20,633 nucleotides of DNA, taken from 79-D21 sp022839995. GTDB lineage: Bacteria; Synergistota; Synergistia; Synergistales; 79-D21. The stretch covers positions 1 to 20,633 of the forward strand of contig JALHIN010000032.1 in assembly GCA_022839995.1 (NCBI GenBank). Reading direction: 5' to 3'. Both the position numbers and the translations under genes were made by a program. This document shows positions 6,751-14,572 of this stretch, piece by piece (position 1 is the first letter of the stretch; each line of letters opens with the position of its first letter). The notes under the pieces are model-generated. The model saw nothing but the letters and a program-made list of their open reading frames with translations, had not been told where the DNA came from and searched no databases.

Positions 6751-8016
6751 AAGTAAATTCGGGATGTACGTGGCAAGCGAAGGAAAGGCGATGAGGAAGC
6801 CCAGGGACACGATCATCGCCGTGATAAAGAAGTAAATGTAACGGAACGAGGCTTCGTAGGGGATCCCAGCCACCTTGCATGCAGTGATGAGGTCTACCCC
6901 GAGCGGAGGGGTATTGGCCCCGACTGCCAGGTTGACGCACATCATAACTCCGAGGTGAACAGGATCGACACCAATCTGCAGCATGATCGGGAGGAAAATG
7001 GGGATCAGGATGATGACGATGGCAATGGTCTCCATAAACATCCCGAGAACCAAAAGCAAAAGGTTAAAAAGCAGGAGGATAACCCAGTAGTTGCTCGAAA
7101 AGGACAAGATCAGCGAGGCGATCTTCTGCGGGATGTTTTCAACGGTCAGGACCCAGCCGAACAGGTTAGCAGCCGCAATGATGAACAACACTACGGCGCT
7201 TGTTTTGGCCACCTCGAGGCAAATTTGGAAAAACCGGGTCCAGCTGATCTTCCTATAGACGAATTTCGACAGGAGCAAGGCATACAAGGCCGCAACGCCT
7301 CCGGCTTCCGTTGCCGTAAAGATCCCCTGGAGGATTCCCCCGATGATGATTGCAGGCGTGAGGAGCGGAAGGGCGGCTCCTCGAAAAGATTCCAGGACTT
7401 CTCGAAAGTCCGCCCTGGGAAGCCTGGGGTAATTCTCTTTTCGTGCGAACACGTAGGAAAGGGCCATAAGAGATCCTCCCGTAATGAGCCCGGGAACGAT
7501 CCCCCCCAGGAAGAGTTTGCCGATCGAAGTCCCCATGCTCACGCCAAGGACGACCATGACGATGCTCGGCGGAATGACCGTTCCAAGCGATCCTGCGCAA
7601 CCGAGCAGGGAAGCGCTGAAAGCCGGCTTATACCCCTGGTTTTTCATGGCGGGAAGCAGGATCGACCCGATGGCTGCCACGTCTGCCACTCCGGATCCCG
7701 AGATGGCGCCGAAAAGCATGCAGGAAACGACCATGACCATTGCCATCCCCCCGGGGATGTGCCCGACAAGGCTCGAGGCAAAACGCATGATCCTGGGAGT
7801 AATGTCTCCTTCCGCCATCAATGCCCCGGCCAGGAGGAAAAGCGGGATTGCAAGGAGTGTAAAGGAATCGACCCCCACAACCATCCGTTGCGCAGCGACG
7901 AGGACGGGCACCGTCGATTCGAATAGAAGGTAGGCCGTTCCCGAGATGGCGATTGAAAAGGCGATCGGAACCCCGAAAAGGATGCAGGCGGTAAGAATTC
8001 CCATTAAAGTCAACAA
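6742..8016 (-). CDS. dctM: TRAP transporter large permease subunit DctM
   Basis: The 424-residue integral membrane protein has about 12-13 hydrophobic segments and the family landmarks GVPIAFSIAISG, SFTLLAIPLFLLAGALMAEG, MLFGAISGSGVADVAAIGSI, GCAGSLGTVIPPSI and GANTPPLGVDL. DctM is the ion-driven translocation subunit and works with DctQ and the periplasmic DctP. I chose TTG at 8016, which lies 7 bases after the dctQ stop with an AGGGAG ribosome site about 10 bases upstream; it gives the usual DctM length. TTG at 8013 or ATG at 8004 are alternatives. An open frame continues upstream to 8100, but that part is only a shadow of dctQ. Its stop codon is inside the terminator hairpin. Confidence 0.93.
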   Translation of the reverse strand: MLTLMGILTACILFGVPIAFSIAISGTAYLLFESTVPVLVAAQRMVVGVDSFTLLAIPLFLLAGALMAEGDITPRIMRFASSLVGHIPGGMAMVMVVSCMLFGAISGSGVADVAAIGSILLPAMKNQGYKPAFSASLLGCAGSLGTVIPPSIVMVVLGVSMGTSIGKLFLGGIVPGLITGGSLMALSYVFARKENYPRLPRADFREVLESFRGAALPLLTPAIIIGGILQGIFTATEAGGVAALYALLLSKFVYRKISWTRFFQICLEVAKTSAVVLFIIAAANLFGWVLTVENIPQKIASLILSFSSNYWVILLLFNLLLLVLGMFMETIAIVIILIPIFLPIMLQIGVDPVHLGVMMCVNLAVGANTPPLGVDLITACKVAGIPYEASFRYIYFFITAMIVSLGFLIAFPSLATYIPNLLMK

Positions 8017-8023
8017 GCGCGGT

Positions 8024-8503
8024 TCACTCCCTGAAGGCTTTGAGATAAAGGCTGTGGAGTACGACGGGAACCATCGCCAGGCAGCCCAGGGGAAAGGCAA
8101 GGTAAAGAATCCCGGCCGGAATCTGCAGAGCCGTCGTTTGCATGTTCCAGGTCCGCATCACAACCTGGGCGCCACCGAAGATTCCGATCACGAGAAAGGC
8201 AAGGATGGCCAACTCCCCTGCGATTTCCATGGTTTTACGGACCCTTATGGACGGGATCCTGTCCAGCAGGAGGTTGATGGCCATATGTTCCCCCCTGAAC
8301 AGCGCGAGGGCGGCCCCAAGGAAGGTGATCCAGACCAGGAGGGTCTGGGAAACTTCCGCACCCCAAGGAATGGGCAGATGCAGAAGGTACCGGGAAGCAA
8401 CCTCCGTCAGGACCTCGATGAAGACTGCGATGATGCTTAGAGCCAACAAAACCTCGAGAGGGCGAAACGCCCTCTCGAGGAGACTCTCCTTCCGACCCGG
8501 CAT
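8024..8503 (-). CDS. dctQ: TRAP transporter small permease subunit DctQ
   Basis: The 159-residue protein has the expected four transmembrane segments (about 17-37, 52-70, 92-112 and 128-150), with the family segment SRYLLHLPIPWGAEVSQTLLVWITFLG between the first two. DctQ pairs with DctM. Its ATG is 3 bases beyond the dctP stop, and AGGAG directly abuts the ATG, so initiation probably depends on coupling to dctP translation. A perfect 13-bp hairpin lies 24-52 bases into the gene. Confidence 0.92.
   Translation of the reverse strand: MPGRKESLLERAFRPLEVLLALSIIAVFIEVLTEVASRYLLHLPIPWGAEVSQTLLVWITFLGAALALFRGEHMAINLLLDRIPSIRVRKTMEIAGELAILAFLVIGIFGGAQVVMRTWNMQTTALQIPAGILYLAFPLGCLAMVPVVLHSLYLKAFRE
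8452..8480 (-). repeat. Perfect hairpin at the start of dctQ
   Basis: CCTCGAGAGGGCG at 8452-8464 is exactly complementary to 8468-8480, leaving a 3-base AAA centre. It encodes residues around LLERAFRPLE of DctQ, shortly after the start codon. A stem this strong in the early coding region, at the boundary between binding-protein and membrane-protein genes, could slow translation or protect the dctP mRNA end. The structure is seen directly; the role is inferred. Confidence 0.85.
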
Positions 8504-8506
8504 CTC

Positions 8507-9487
8507 CTATTTCCCGCCGTACTTGCGAACCAAGTCAAGAAGATCCTTGCCGAACACTTCTTCGTAGCTGGCCCACACAGGCTGGACGGCCTTCTTGAAG
8601 GCAGCCTTGTCCACTTCGTTGACTTTCATTCCCTTCTCCTTCAGCTTCGCCAGGAATTCTCCTTCCTGCTGGACCGTCATGCGCCGCTGCTCGTCCCGCC
8701 ATTTGGCCGCAAGCTTCAGGATCGTTTTCTGATCTTCCGGGGAGATCTGTTTCCAGACCGAACTGTTCACGCAAAGCAGCGCCGAACCCCAGATGTGGCC
8801 CGAAAGGGAAAGGTACTTTTGGACCTCGTAAAAGGCACTCGAATAGATGATCGCGAAAGGATTCTCCTGACCGTCGACTACGCCCTGCTGCAAGGCGGTG
8901 TAAAGCTCGCCGAAATTCACGGGCATCGGAGAAGCTCCCAGGATCTTGAACGTATCAAGACGCATCTTGTCCGGGGTAACGCGAATCTTCAAACCGGCAA
9001 GGTCCTCGGGTTTTACGATAGGACGCTTGTTGTTAGTGATGTGCCGGAACCCGTTTTCCCACCAGGCCAGGCCAACGATTCCTTTCTTTGCCAGGATGTC
9101 GAGCAGCCGCTTGCCCAACTCCCCGTCCAGGGCCCTGTATGCGGATTCGTGTGTCGGCCATGCATAAGGCAGGGCCTCGATCCCGAACTTCGCATCAAGG
9201 GTCTGGAAGGATCCCCCGCCGATGAGTCCGCCGTTCACGGTTTGGAGTGCCAGTCCCTCGATCATATCCTTTTCACTGCCAAGTTGGCTGCTCGGATAAA
9301 CCTGGATTTCTACTCTCCCGTTCGTGGCTTTCTTCACTTCCTCCGCAAAGCCCAACAGGCAGGTATGCCAGGAATGGTCTGTGTTCAAAACGTGGCCGAT
9401 CTTAATCGTCGTGGCAGCAAAACTTGGTGCGGATAAAGCAAGAATGCCCACTCCCAGCGCCAGGAAGAGGAAAAACAGTCTCTTCAT
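8507..9487 (-). CDS. dctP: TRAP transporter substrate-binding protein DctP
   Basis: The 326-residue periplasmic protein has a signal peptide cut near residue 24 (SFA). DctP-family segments follow: TIKIGHVLNTDHSWH, VYPSSQLGSEKDMIEG, ENGFRHITNNKRPI and LAGLKIRVTPDK, then GELYTALQQGVVDGQENP. R169 in LKIRV corresponds to the conserved arginine that clamps the substrate carboxylate, so the ligand is probably an organic acid; which one cannot be told. It is the first gene of dctP-dctQ-dctM, preceded by a GAGGGGGG ribosome site and a perfect TATAAT at 9561-9566. Confidence 0.95.
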   Translation of the reverse strand: MKRLFFLFLALGVGILALSAPSFAATTIKIGHVLNTDHSWHTCLLGFAEEVKKATNGRVEIQVYPSSQLGSEKDMIEGLALQTVNGGLIGGGSFQTLDAKFGIEALPYAWPTHESAYRALDGELGKRLLDILAKKGIVGLAWWENGFRHITNNKRPIVKPEDLAGLKIRVTPDKMRLDTFKILGASPMPVNFGELYTALQQGVVDGQENPFAIIYSSAFYEVQKYLSLSGHIWGSALLCVNSSVWKQISPEDQKTILKLAAKWRDEQRRMTVQQEGEFLAKLKEKGMKVNEVDKAAFKKAVQPVWASYEEVFGKDLLDLVRKYGGK

Positions 9488-9560
9488 TGACGAACACCCC
9501 CCTCGTGATTTTTTCCTTTCGTTTCCTTCAAGCCTTACAAAGACCAGCGTGATGCTGTAA

Positions 9561-9566
9561 ATTATA
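9561..9566 (-). promoter_or_regulatory. Probable -10 box for the TRAP operon
   Basis: The minus strand reads a perfect TATAAT about 75 bases upstream of dctP, in the 122-146-base gap shared with the divergent aminotransferase gene. The -35 region is weak. On the plus strand, TTACAA and TAAATT spaced by 17 bases overlap the same AT-rich core and could serve the aminotransferase, so the two genes may have back-to-back promoters. Confidence 0.4.
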
Positions 9567-9633
9567 CAACAGAAGAAGAGGAGAAGAGATAAACAAGGCG
9601 AGGGTAAGTTTGACGAGAGAGAGGGTGTTTCTT

Positions 9634-10815
9634 TTGCCAGAGATCCGTTTCCCCAATTCGCGGATGAAATCGATCCCCTTCGAGGGCGGCATCATGGAGA
9701 TCCTTTCGAGGGCAGATGAACTGAAAAAACAGGGACGCAGCATCATCCACATGGAAATCGGGCGCCCCGATTTCAATTCGCCCGAATGCGCCAGGAAAGG
9801 CGCCATCGAAGCCCTCCAGGCGGGCGATGTCCATTACACGGACATCAACGGAACGAAGGAATTGCGAGAAGCGATTGCCGAAAAATACCGAAAGGAAAAC
9901 CAGCTCGAGGTGAACCCCGAGACGCAGGTGATCGTAACGGCAGGTGCCACCGAGGCCCTCATGATTACGTTTCTGTCGGTGCTGGAACCCGGAGACGAAG
10001 TGATCATCCCGGCTCCGTTTTTCCCAGCCTACACGGACCAGGTGGTCCTTGCCGACGGCAAAGTGAGACCGGTCCAGTGCAGCATGGAAAACGAGTTCCG
10101 GCTCCGGGTCGAGGAAATCCGGGCTGCGATCAACGAAAAAACGAAAATACTGCTCATCAATTCCCCGAACAATCCGACCGGTGCCGTTCTAACCCGGGAA
10201 GACCTTGAAGACATCGCAAGGCTAGCCAAGGAAAAGAACATCCTGGTCATCTCCGATGAATGCTACGAGAAATTCCTTTACGAGGGAGAACACATCAGTA
10301 TCGCGAGCCTCCCCGGAATGGCCGATCGGACGGTCACGATCGGGACGGCTTCCAAGACCTGGTCCATGACGGGCTGGCGTATCGGTTGGGCAATCGTTCC
10401 CCCCGAGATGAAGAAGTACGCCGCAAAGTGTCACCAGAACCTGACGACCTGTGGGACATCCTTCGCACAGGCAGGCGTAGCAAGAGCCTTCAAGGAAGCC
10501 GATGCCGATGTCGAGGTGATGATCCAGGAGTACCGCCGGCGACGCGATCTCGTCATGAAATACCTCGAGCGGATGGAAGGAATCGAAGCGGTCACCCCGC
10601 ACGGGGCATTTTATGTATTCCCCTGCATCCGGAAACTCGGCATGACCTCGTTCGAATTCTGCTCCTACCTGCTGGAAGAGGCCGGTGTGTCTACGGTCCC
10701 GGGCGACCCCTTCCTTTCCAGCGGGTTTTTCCGGATCGCCTACTGCCGTTCTTACGAAGAAATTGAAGAGGGCATGAAGAGAATGGAGGAGGCGGTAGCC
10801 AGACTTCACAAATAG
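9634..10815 (+). CDS. PLP-dependent aminotransferase, class I/II
   Basis: The 393-residue fold-type I aminotransferase has all the landmarks: HMEIGRPDF, HYTDINGTKELREAIA, TAGATEAL, INSPNNPTGAVL, ISDECYEKFLY and TASKTWSMTGWRIGW (Schiff-base lysine K241 from this start). The C-terminal FFRIAYCRS carries the carboxylate-binding arginine. It is closest in style to aspartate/alanine/aromatic aminotransferases; the amino donor is not evident. TTG at 9634 gives an 8-base spacing from GAGAGAGGG and a family-like N-terminus. TTG at 9610, preceded by GAGGGTAAG, is a real alternative that adds eight residues. It diverges from the TRAP operon, so it may process the imported acid or its keto derivative (inference). 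Confidence 0.93.
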   Translation: MPEIRFPNSRMKSIPFEGGIMEILSRADELKKQGRSIIHMEIGRPDFNSPECARKGAIEALQAGDVHYTDINGTKELREAIAEKYRKENQLEVNPETQVIVTAGATEALMITFLSVLEPGDEVIIPAPFFPAYTDQVVLADGKVRPVQCSMENEFRLRVEEIRAAINEKTKILLINSPNNPTGAVLTREDLEDIARLAKEKNILVISDECYEKFLYEGEHISIASLPGMADRTVTIGTASKTWSMTGWRIGWAIVPPEMKKYAAKCHQNLTTCGTSFAQAGVARAFKEADADVEVMIQEYRRRRDLVMKYLERMEGIEAVTPHGAFYVFPCIRKLGMTSFEFCSYLLEEAGVSTVPGDPFLSSGFFRIAYCRSYEEIEEGMKRMEEAVARLHK

Positions 10816-10830
10816 CAAGAAGCCGATCCC

Positions 10831-10845
10831 CGGTGCAAAACACCG
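10831..10845. terminator. Weak stem-loop between convergent genes
   Basis: CGGTG and CACCG form a 5-bp stem around a CAAAA loop in the 37-base gap between the convergent aminotransferase and acetyltransferase genes. There is no U-run, so terminator function is only suggested by position. Confidence 0.25.
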
Positions 10846-10852
10846 TGCGAAA

Positions 10853-11383
10853 TCACATTTCTCTCTTGCCCTGGAACCTGGCCGCAAGGTCCTGCAAGCC
10901 CTTGCCCTCCAGGCGGTTGAGGAGGTAGCGTTCCTGCGGCTTGGCTCCGATCGAGCAGTAGAACTCCCGGGCCGGGGTGTTCCAGGTGAACACTCCCCAT
11001 TCGAAGCGTCCTCCGCCCCGCTCCAGGGCAAGGTTGGCCAGATAGGCCAGCATTGCCGTGCCGAAACCTCTCCCCCTCATCTCCGGGCGAACGTAAAGGT
11101 CCTCCAGGTAAATCCCCGGTTTTCCCTGGAACGTGGAGAAATTGTTGAAAAACAGGGCAAATCCCACGGGAACCCCCTGGAAACACCCGAAAAGCACCTC
11201 CGCAGAAGGCTTCGGCCCGAAAAGGTTCTCGCGGAGAAGCTCTTCCGTGGCGTTCACCTCGTGGGCAACTCCCTCATACTCGGCCAGCTCGACGATGAAC
11301 CGCAGGACCAGGGGAACCTCGTCCGGCCTCGCGGGCCTGATCGTGAAACCCGGAATGCCCGTTTTCTGCTCTTCCTCCTGCAC
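10853..11383 (-). CDS. GNAT-family N-acetyltransferase, diamine acetyltransferase-like
   Basis: The protein of about 176 residues is a single GNAT domain. It starts with FTIRPARPDEVPLVLRFI. The acetyl-CoA pyrophosphate loop is in LEDLYVRPEMRGRGFGTAML (RGRGFG), and a C-terminal WNTPAREFYCSIGAKP matches the W-N-x-P-x-x-x-F-Y pattern of spermidine/spermine (SSAT-like) acetyltransferases. It would transfer acetyl groups from acetyl-CoA to a small amine; polyamines are a reasonable guess. GTG at 11383 is preferred because GGGAGG lies 8 bases upstream. GTG at 11392 overlaps that site and adds three residues. A good promoter lies at 11434-11462. Confidence 0.88.
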   Translation of the reverse strand: MQEEEQKTGIPGFTIRPARPDEVPLVLRFIVELAEYEGVAHEVNATEELLRENLFGPKPSAEVLFGCFQGVPVGFALFFNNFSTFQGKPGIYLEDLYVRPEMRGRGFGTAMLAYLANLALERGGGRFEWGVFTWNTPAREFYCSIGAKPQERYLLNRLEGKGLQDLAARFQGKREM

Positions 11384-11433
11384 GGAGAACACCTCCCAAT
11401 CGGAGCTTTAGGAGAATGGGACTCAGCTCTTTT

Positions 11434-11462
11434 ACTATAGTTGAGGAACAGGGTGCAGCCAA
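11434..11462 (-). promoter_or_regulatory. Sigma-70-type promoter for the acetyltransferase
   Basis: On the minus strand TTGGCT (11457-11462) and TATAGT (11434-11439) are separated by exactly 17 bases. They match the consensus at 4 of 6 and 5 of 6 positions. The -10 box is about 50 bases upstream of the preferred GTG, leaving a short leader. Confidence 0.65.
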
Positions 11463-11542
11463 CCAGACCGGGCGGCCTTCGAGAAAAGGATGCCGCAGGT
11501 CGGCGTTCCCGTCGACTTTTTTCCGGCCTATTTTGACCTTGC

Positions 11543-12556
11543 CTACTTCGTTTCCTTCGAGCCGTAGCGCCTGTTCCATTCCTTCAGGATCCGGTCGCGG
11601 TTTTCGGCAGCCCAGGAGAAATCGTTCTTGATCAGCTGCTTCAGGGGCTTGGCGGGGAAACCCTCCGGAACCGGGTTGTCGTTCCCGATCGTGATGATGG
11701 CGAAGCTCTTGTTGTATTCCTTCATGACCTCGCCGCCGATGGCCCAATCCAGGAAAACCTTCGCCTCTGGCTTGATGGAGGCCTTCTTCACGAGGGCGTT
11801 CGCCTCAAGGTCCCAGCCGGAACCCTCCTTCGGGAAGATCGTTTCCACGGGTTCGCCCTTTTTCTTCTGGATGATGCCCCGGTACCCGAAGGAAATCCCG
11901 ATGGGGTACTCCCCGGCCCCGGCCATCTTGGCAGGTTTCGAACCGGAATGCGTGTAGATCGCGATGTTCTCGTTCAGCTTATCCATGAACTCCCAGGCCT
12001 TCTTTTCACCGAACAGCTGGATCAGGGCGGAAACCGTGAGGAAGCCCGTTCCGGAAGAAGCGGGGTTCGGCATGGTAATAAGCCCCTTGTACTCGGGCTT
12101 TAAAAGATCCGCGTAGCTTTTCGGCAGGGGTAGGTTCTTTTTTTGCATTTCCACGGTATTGCAGACGAAGGCCGTCATCCACGCGTCGATCCCCACCCAG
12201 TGTGCGGGTTTCGCCTTGTCCTTGAACTGCGGCAGCACCTTCTCGACCCCTTTCGGGTTGTAAGGGGCGAGCATGCCCTGCTTGTCCAGGAGGAGCAGGC
12301 TGGTGACGGCCGTTCCCCAGATCACGTCCGCCTGGGGGTTGTTCTTCTCTGCCAAAAGCTTCGCCGTGATGATCCCGGTGGAATCGCGCACGATGTTGAC
12401 CTTGATATCCGGATGCTGTTCCTTGAAGGACTTCAGGTAAACGGGAATCTGGTCGTCCTCCAAGGCCGTGTAGACCGTGATCTCCCCGGCCAGGGCGATC
12501 CCCGAAAAGGCAAGGGCCATCACGAGTGCCGCAAAAAACGATTTCATTCGCTTCAT
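11543..12556 (-). CDS. phnS: Periplasmic 2-aminoethylphosphonate-binding protein (ABC transporter)
   Basis: The 337-residue protein has a signal peptide cut near residue 23 (ALA). Its mature sequence is that of the Fe(III)/AEP-type extracellular solute-binding family: GEITVYTALEDDQIPVYLK, DIKVNIVRDSTGIITAKLLAE, ADVIWGTAVTSLLLL, ITMPNPASSGTGFLTVSAL and PIGISFGYRG. By sequence alone it could be mistaken for an iron-binding protein. Its position as last gene of an operon with PhnW and PhnX makes AEP the likely ligand. The ATG overlaps the phnW stop (ATGA), with GGAGAG ahead of it. Confidence 0.92.
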   Translation of the reverse strand: MKRMKSFFAALVMALAFSGIALAGEITVYTALEDDQIPVYLKSFKEQHPDIKVNIVRDSTGIITAKLLAEKNNPQADVIWGTAVTSLLLLDKQGMLAPYNPKGVEKVLPQFKDKAKPAHWVGIDAWMTAFVCNTVEMQKKNLPLPKSYADLLKPEYKGLITMPNPASSGTGFLTVSALIQLFGEKKAWEFMDKLNENIAIYTHSGSKPAKMAGAGEYPIGISFGYRGIIQKKKGEPVETIFPKEGSGWDLEANALVKKASIKPEAKVFLDWAIGGEVMKEYNKSFAIITIGNDNPVPEGFPAKPLKQLIKNDFSWAAENRDRILKEWNRRYGSKETK

Positions 12557-13722
12557 TGGATCTCTCTCCTTTCCCCGCCGAGCGGGTTAATGGATCTATC
12601 CCTGAACCGGAAGAGGCTCTTTTCGACCGCTTCCAGGAATCGCCCCAGCTTCACGGCGTCGACCTGCCCGATGTTGCCGATCCTGAAGGTTTCCGCCTGG
12701 GTCAGCTTCCCGGGGTAAATCAGGAAGCCGTACTGCTTCATCCACCGGTAGAAGGTGGGGAAGTCGAAGCCCGGCAAGTCGTCCGGGTACAAAAACGTGG
12801 TGATGACGGGCGATTGCCACTGGGGGGAAACCAGCAGGCGAAAGCCGAGGGCCGTCATCCCTTCCGCCACCAGCGCCTGGTTCTCGCAGAAACGCCGGTG
12901 CCTTGCAGGGATCCCTCCTTCTTCCTCCAGTTCCAGGAGGGCTTTGTGGAAAGCGTTGAGCGCGTGGGTAGGAGACGTGAACCGCCACTTTCCATCCTGC
13001 GTTTCCATCGTCCGCCACTGGTCGCAAAGATCGAGGCAAAGGGATCGGGCATAACCCGTGCAACCATCGAGGGCCTCGGGCCGGGCAAGGACGATGCAGA
13101 AACCCGGCGTTCCCTGCAGGCACTTGTTGGCGCTCGTGACGGCAAAATCCACACCGAGTTCCCGGAGGTCCATCGGGATGCCCCCGAAGCTGCTCATGGC
13201 GTCCAGGATGAAGCGGCGGCCGCTTTCCCTGACGATACGGCCAAGTTCGCTCACCGGGTTCAGCAAGCCGGTCGTCGTCTCCACGTGGACGGCTGCCACG
13301 TGAGTCAGTCCCGGATCGGCGGAAAGGGCTTCCTCCGCGGCGACCAGGTCGATAGGGGATGTTTCCGGAAACTCAAGCAGGGTGTGCCGAATCCCCAGGA
13401 TCTTCGCGATTTTCCCGATCCTTTGCCCGTAGGCCCCGTTGGCCAGGACGAGCAGTTTACCGGAAGGGGGGATCACCGTGCCCAGGACGGACTCGATGCC
13501 GTAGCTGCCGCTTCCCTGGAGCAGAACCGCCGTGTAGGCTTCCGGATCGGCGCAGGCCAGGGCGGAAAGCCGCTTCCTCACGTCCTGGACGAGGGAAAGG
13601 TAGTCCTCGTCCCAGGTGCACCAATCCTTCAGCATGGCCCGGCGAACGCCTTCCGAGGTGGAAAGCGGACCCGGGGTCAGCAACGTGCAGGTGTTTTCCG
13701 AAAAGGCCGCCGGCGCCTCCAT
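12553..13722 (-). CDS. phnW: 2-aminoethylphosphonate-pyruvate transaminase
   Basis: The 389-residue class V-type PLP aminotransferase converts AEP and pyruvate to phosphonoacetaldehyde and L-alanine. It has LLTPGPLSTSEGVRRAM, the phosphate-side LLQGSGSYGIESV, ILDAMSSFGGIPMD with the PLP-ring Asp174, and SANKCLQGTPGF with Schiff-base Lys200, which is the hallmark PhnW segment. The C-terminal TFRIGNIG supplies the expected arginine. The ATG at 13722 has an AGGAGGAAAA ribosome site; the open frame upstream to 13848 is a shadow of phnX. It begins 10 bases after phnX and overlaps the binding-protein gene by 4 bases. Confidence 0.96.
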   Translation of the reverse strand: MEAPAAFSENTCTLLTPGPLSTSEGVRRAMLKDWCTWDEDYLSLVQDVRKRLSALACADPEAYTAVLLQGSGSYGIESVLGTVIPPSGKLLVLANGAYGQRIGKIAKILGIRHTLLEFPETSPIDLVAAEEALSADPGLTHVAAVHVETTTGLLNPVSELGRIVRESGRRFILDAMSSFGGIPMDLRELGVDFAVTSANKCLQGTPGFCIVLARPEALDGCTGYARSLCLDLCDQWRTMETQDGKWRFTSPTHALNAFHKALLELEEEGGIPARHRRFCENQALVAEGMTALGFRLLVSPQWQSPVITTFLYPDDLPGFDFPTFYRWMKQYGFLIYPGKLTQAETFRIGNIGQVDAVKLGRFLEAVEKSLFRFRDRSINPLGGERREIQ

Positions 13723-13732
13723 CGTTTTCCTC

Positions 13733-14572
13733 CTATCCCCTGATACGCCGGGATTCGCCATAATGGGAACAGGGGCAGGCCCCTTTCCCGAGGAGACACT
13801 CGATCTCGTCCAGCGCCTCGTCCAGTAATCCGATCCGATCCAGGACAAAATGCGCTCCCGCGCCCTTCAGCCGGGAAGCCGCCGCCCCCTTGAGGCTTTC
13901 CAGTTCAGGCCCCGCCAGTTTGGCGGTTTCGGCTTCGGTCAGCCCCAGTTCGTTCCCGCCTTCCAGAATCCCGATCACCCAGGTTCCCGCGTTGACTCCC
14001 TCCTGGATGTCAGCCACCGTATCGCCCACCTTGACGACCCCGGACAGGGGATAGAGATCCAGCGTCATGGCGTTTTGCCAGATCATCCAGGGCCTCGGGC
14101 GGCCTCCCGGCACTTCGTCGGGTGTCACCACCAGATCCGGCGCGTACCCTCTTATCGCCGCCCCCGGCATGACGACCTCCATCATCCGGCGGGTGTAGCC
14201 CGTGGTCGAACCGATCTTCAATCCCCGGTTGCGCAGCCGTTCGACCAGTTCGACGACCCCTCCGATCGGTTCGGTGTAACCCGAAAGGCTCTTGAAAAGG
14301 TGGCTTTCGAACAACTCGTAAAGCCAGTCCAGGTTTTCCGCGCCGGGTTCCGTTTCGATCCGTTCCTCCCACTGCGCTGCAATTCCGGGAAGCCGGCAAA
14401 GGGCCGCAAGCTGCTCCTTCTTCCTCATTCCCATGAAGCGGCGAATCTCCTCCGGCTTCACCTCGATCCCGACCTCCCCGAACGTGTCCAAAAACGCCTG
14501 GATCGGGGCGAAGGACCCGTAATCGACCGTGGTCCCGGCCCAATCGAAGATGACTCCCCTAATTTGCGGCAT
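13733..14572 (-). CDS. phnX: Phosphonoacetaldehyde hydrolase (phosphonatase)
   Basis: The 279-residue HAD-superfamily enzyme hydrolyses phosphonoacetaldehyde to acetaldehyde and phosphate, breaking the C-P bond. The nucleophile loop is FDWAGTTVDYG (Asp10, Ala12). The cap segment RFMGMRKKEQL places Lys51 where PhnX forms its Schiff base with substrate. STTGYTRRMM carries the motif-2 Thr, VTPDEVPGGRPRPWM is a PhnX-specific stretch, and KVGDTVADIQEG is the acidic motif. All key residues are present and the length is near normal; the C-terminus has a short Cys-containing extension (GKGACPCSHYG). The start overlaps the permease gene by 14 bases, with GGGAGAGGAAG as ribosome site. Confidence 0.96.
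   Translation of the reverse strand: MPQIRGVIFDWAGTTVDYGSFAPIQAFLDTFGEVGIEVKPEEIRRFMGMRKKEQLAALCRLPGIAAQWEERIETEPGAENLDWLYELFESHLFKSLSGYTEPIGGVVELVERLRNRGLKIGSTTGYTRRMMEVVMPGAAIRGYAPDLVVTPDEVPGGRPRPWMIWQNAMTLDLYPLSGVVKVGDTVADIQEGVNAGTWVIGILEGGNELGLTEAETAKLAGPELESLKGAAASRLKGAGAHFVLDRIGLLDEALDEIECLLGKGACPCSHYGESRRIRG

Noticed and set aside
11466..11503. Imperfect GC stem downstream of the phn operon as its terminator
   Set aside because: The pairing has bulges, a 15-base loop and no U-run in the direction of transcription.
11543..12556. Iron(III)-binding protein annotation for the binding protein
   Set aside because: The family overlaps with iron binders, but the gene overlaps phnW and belongs to the AEP operon, so AEP is the better call.
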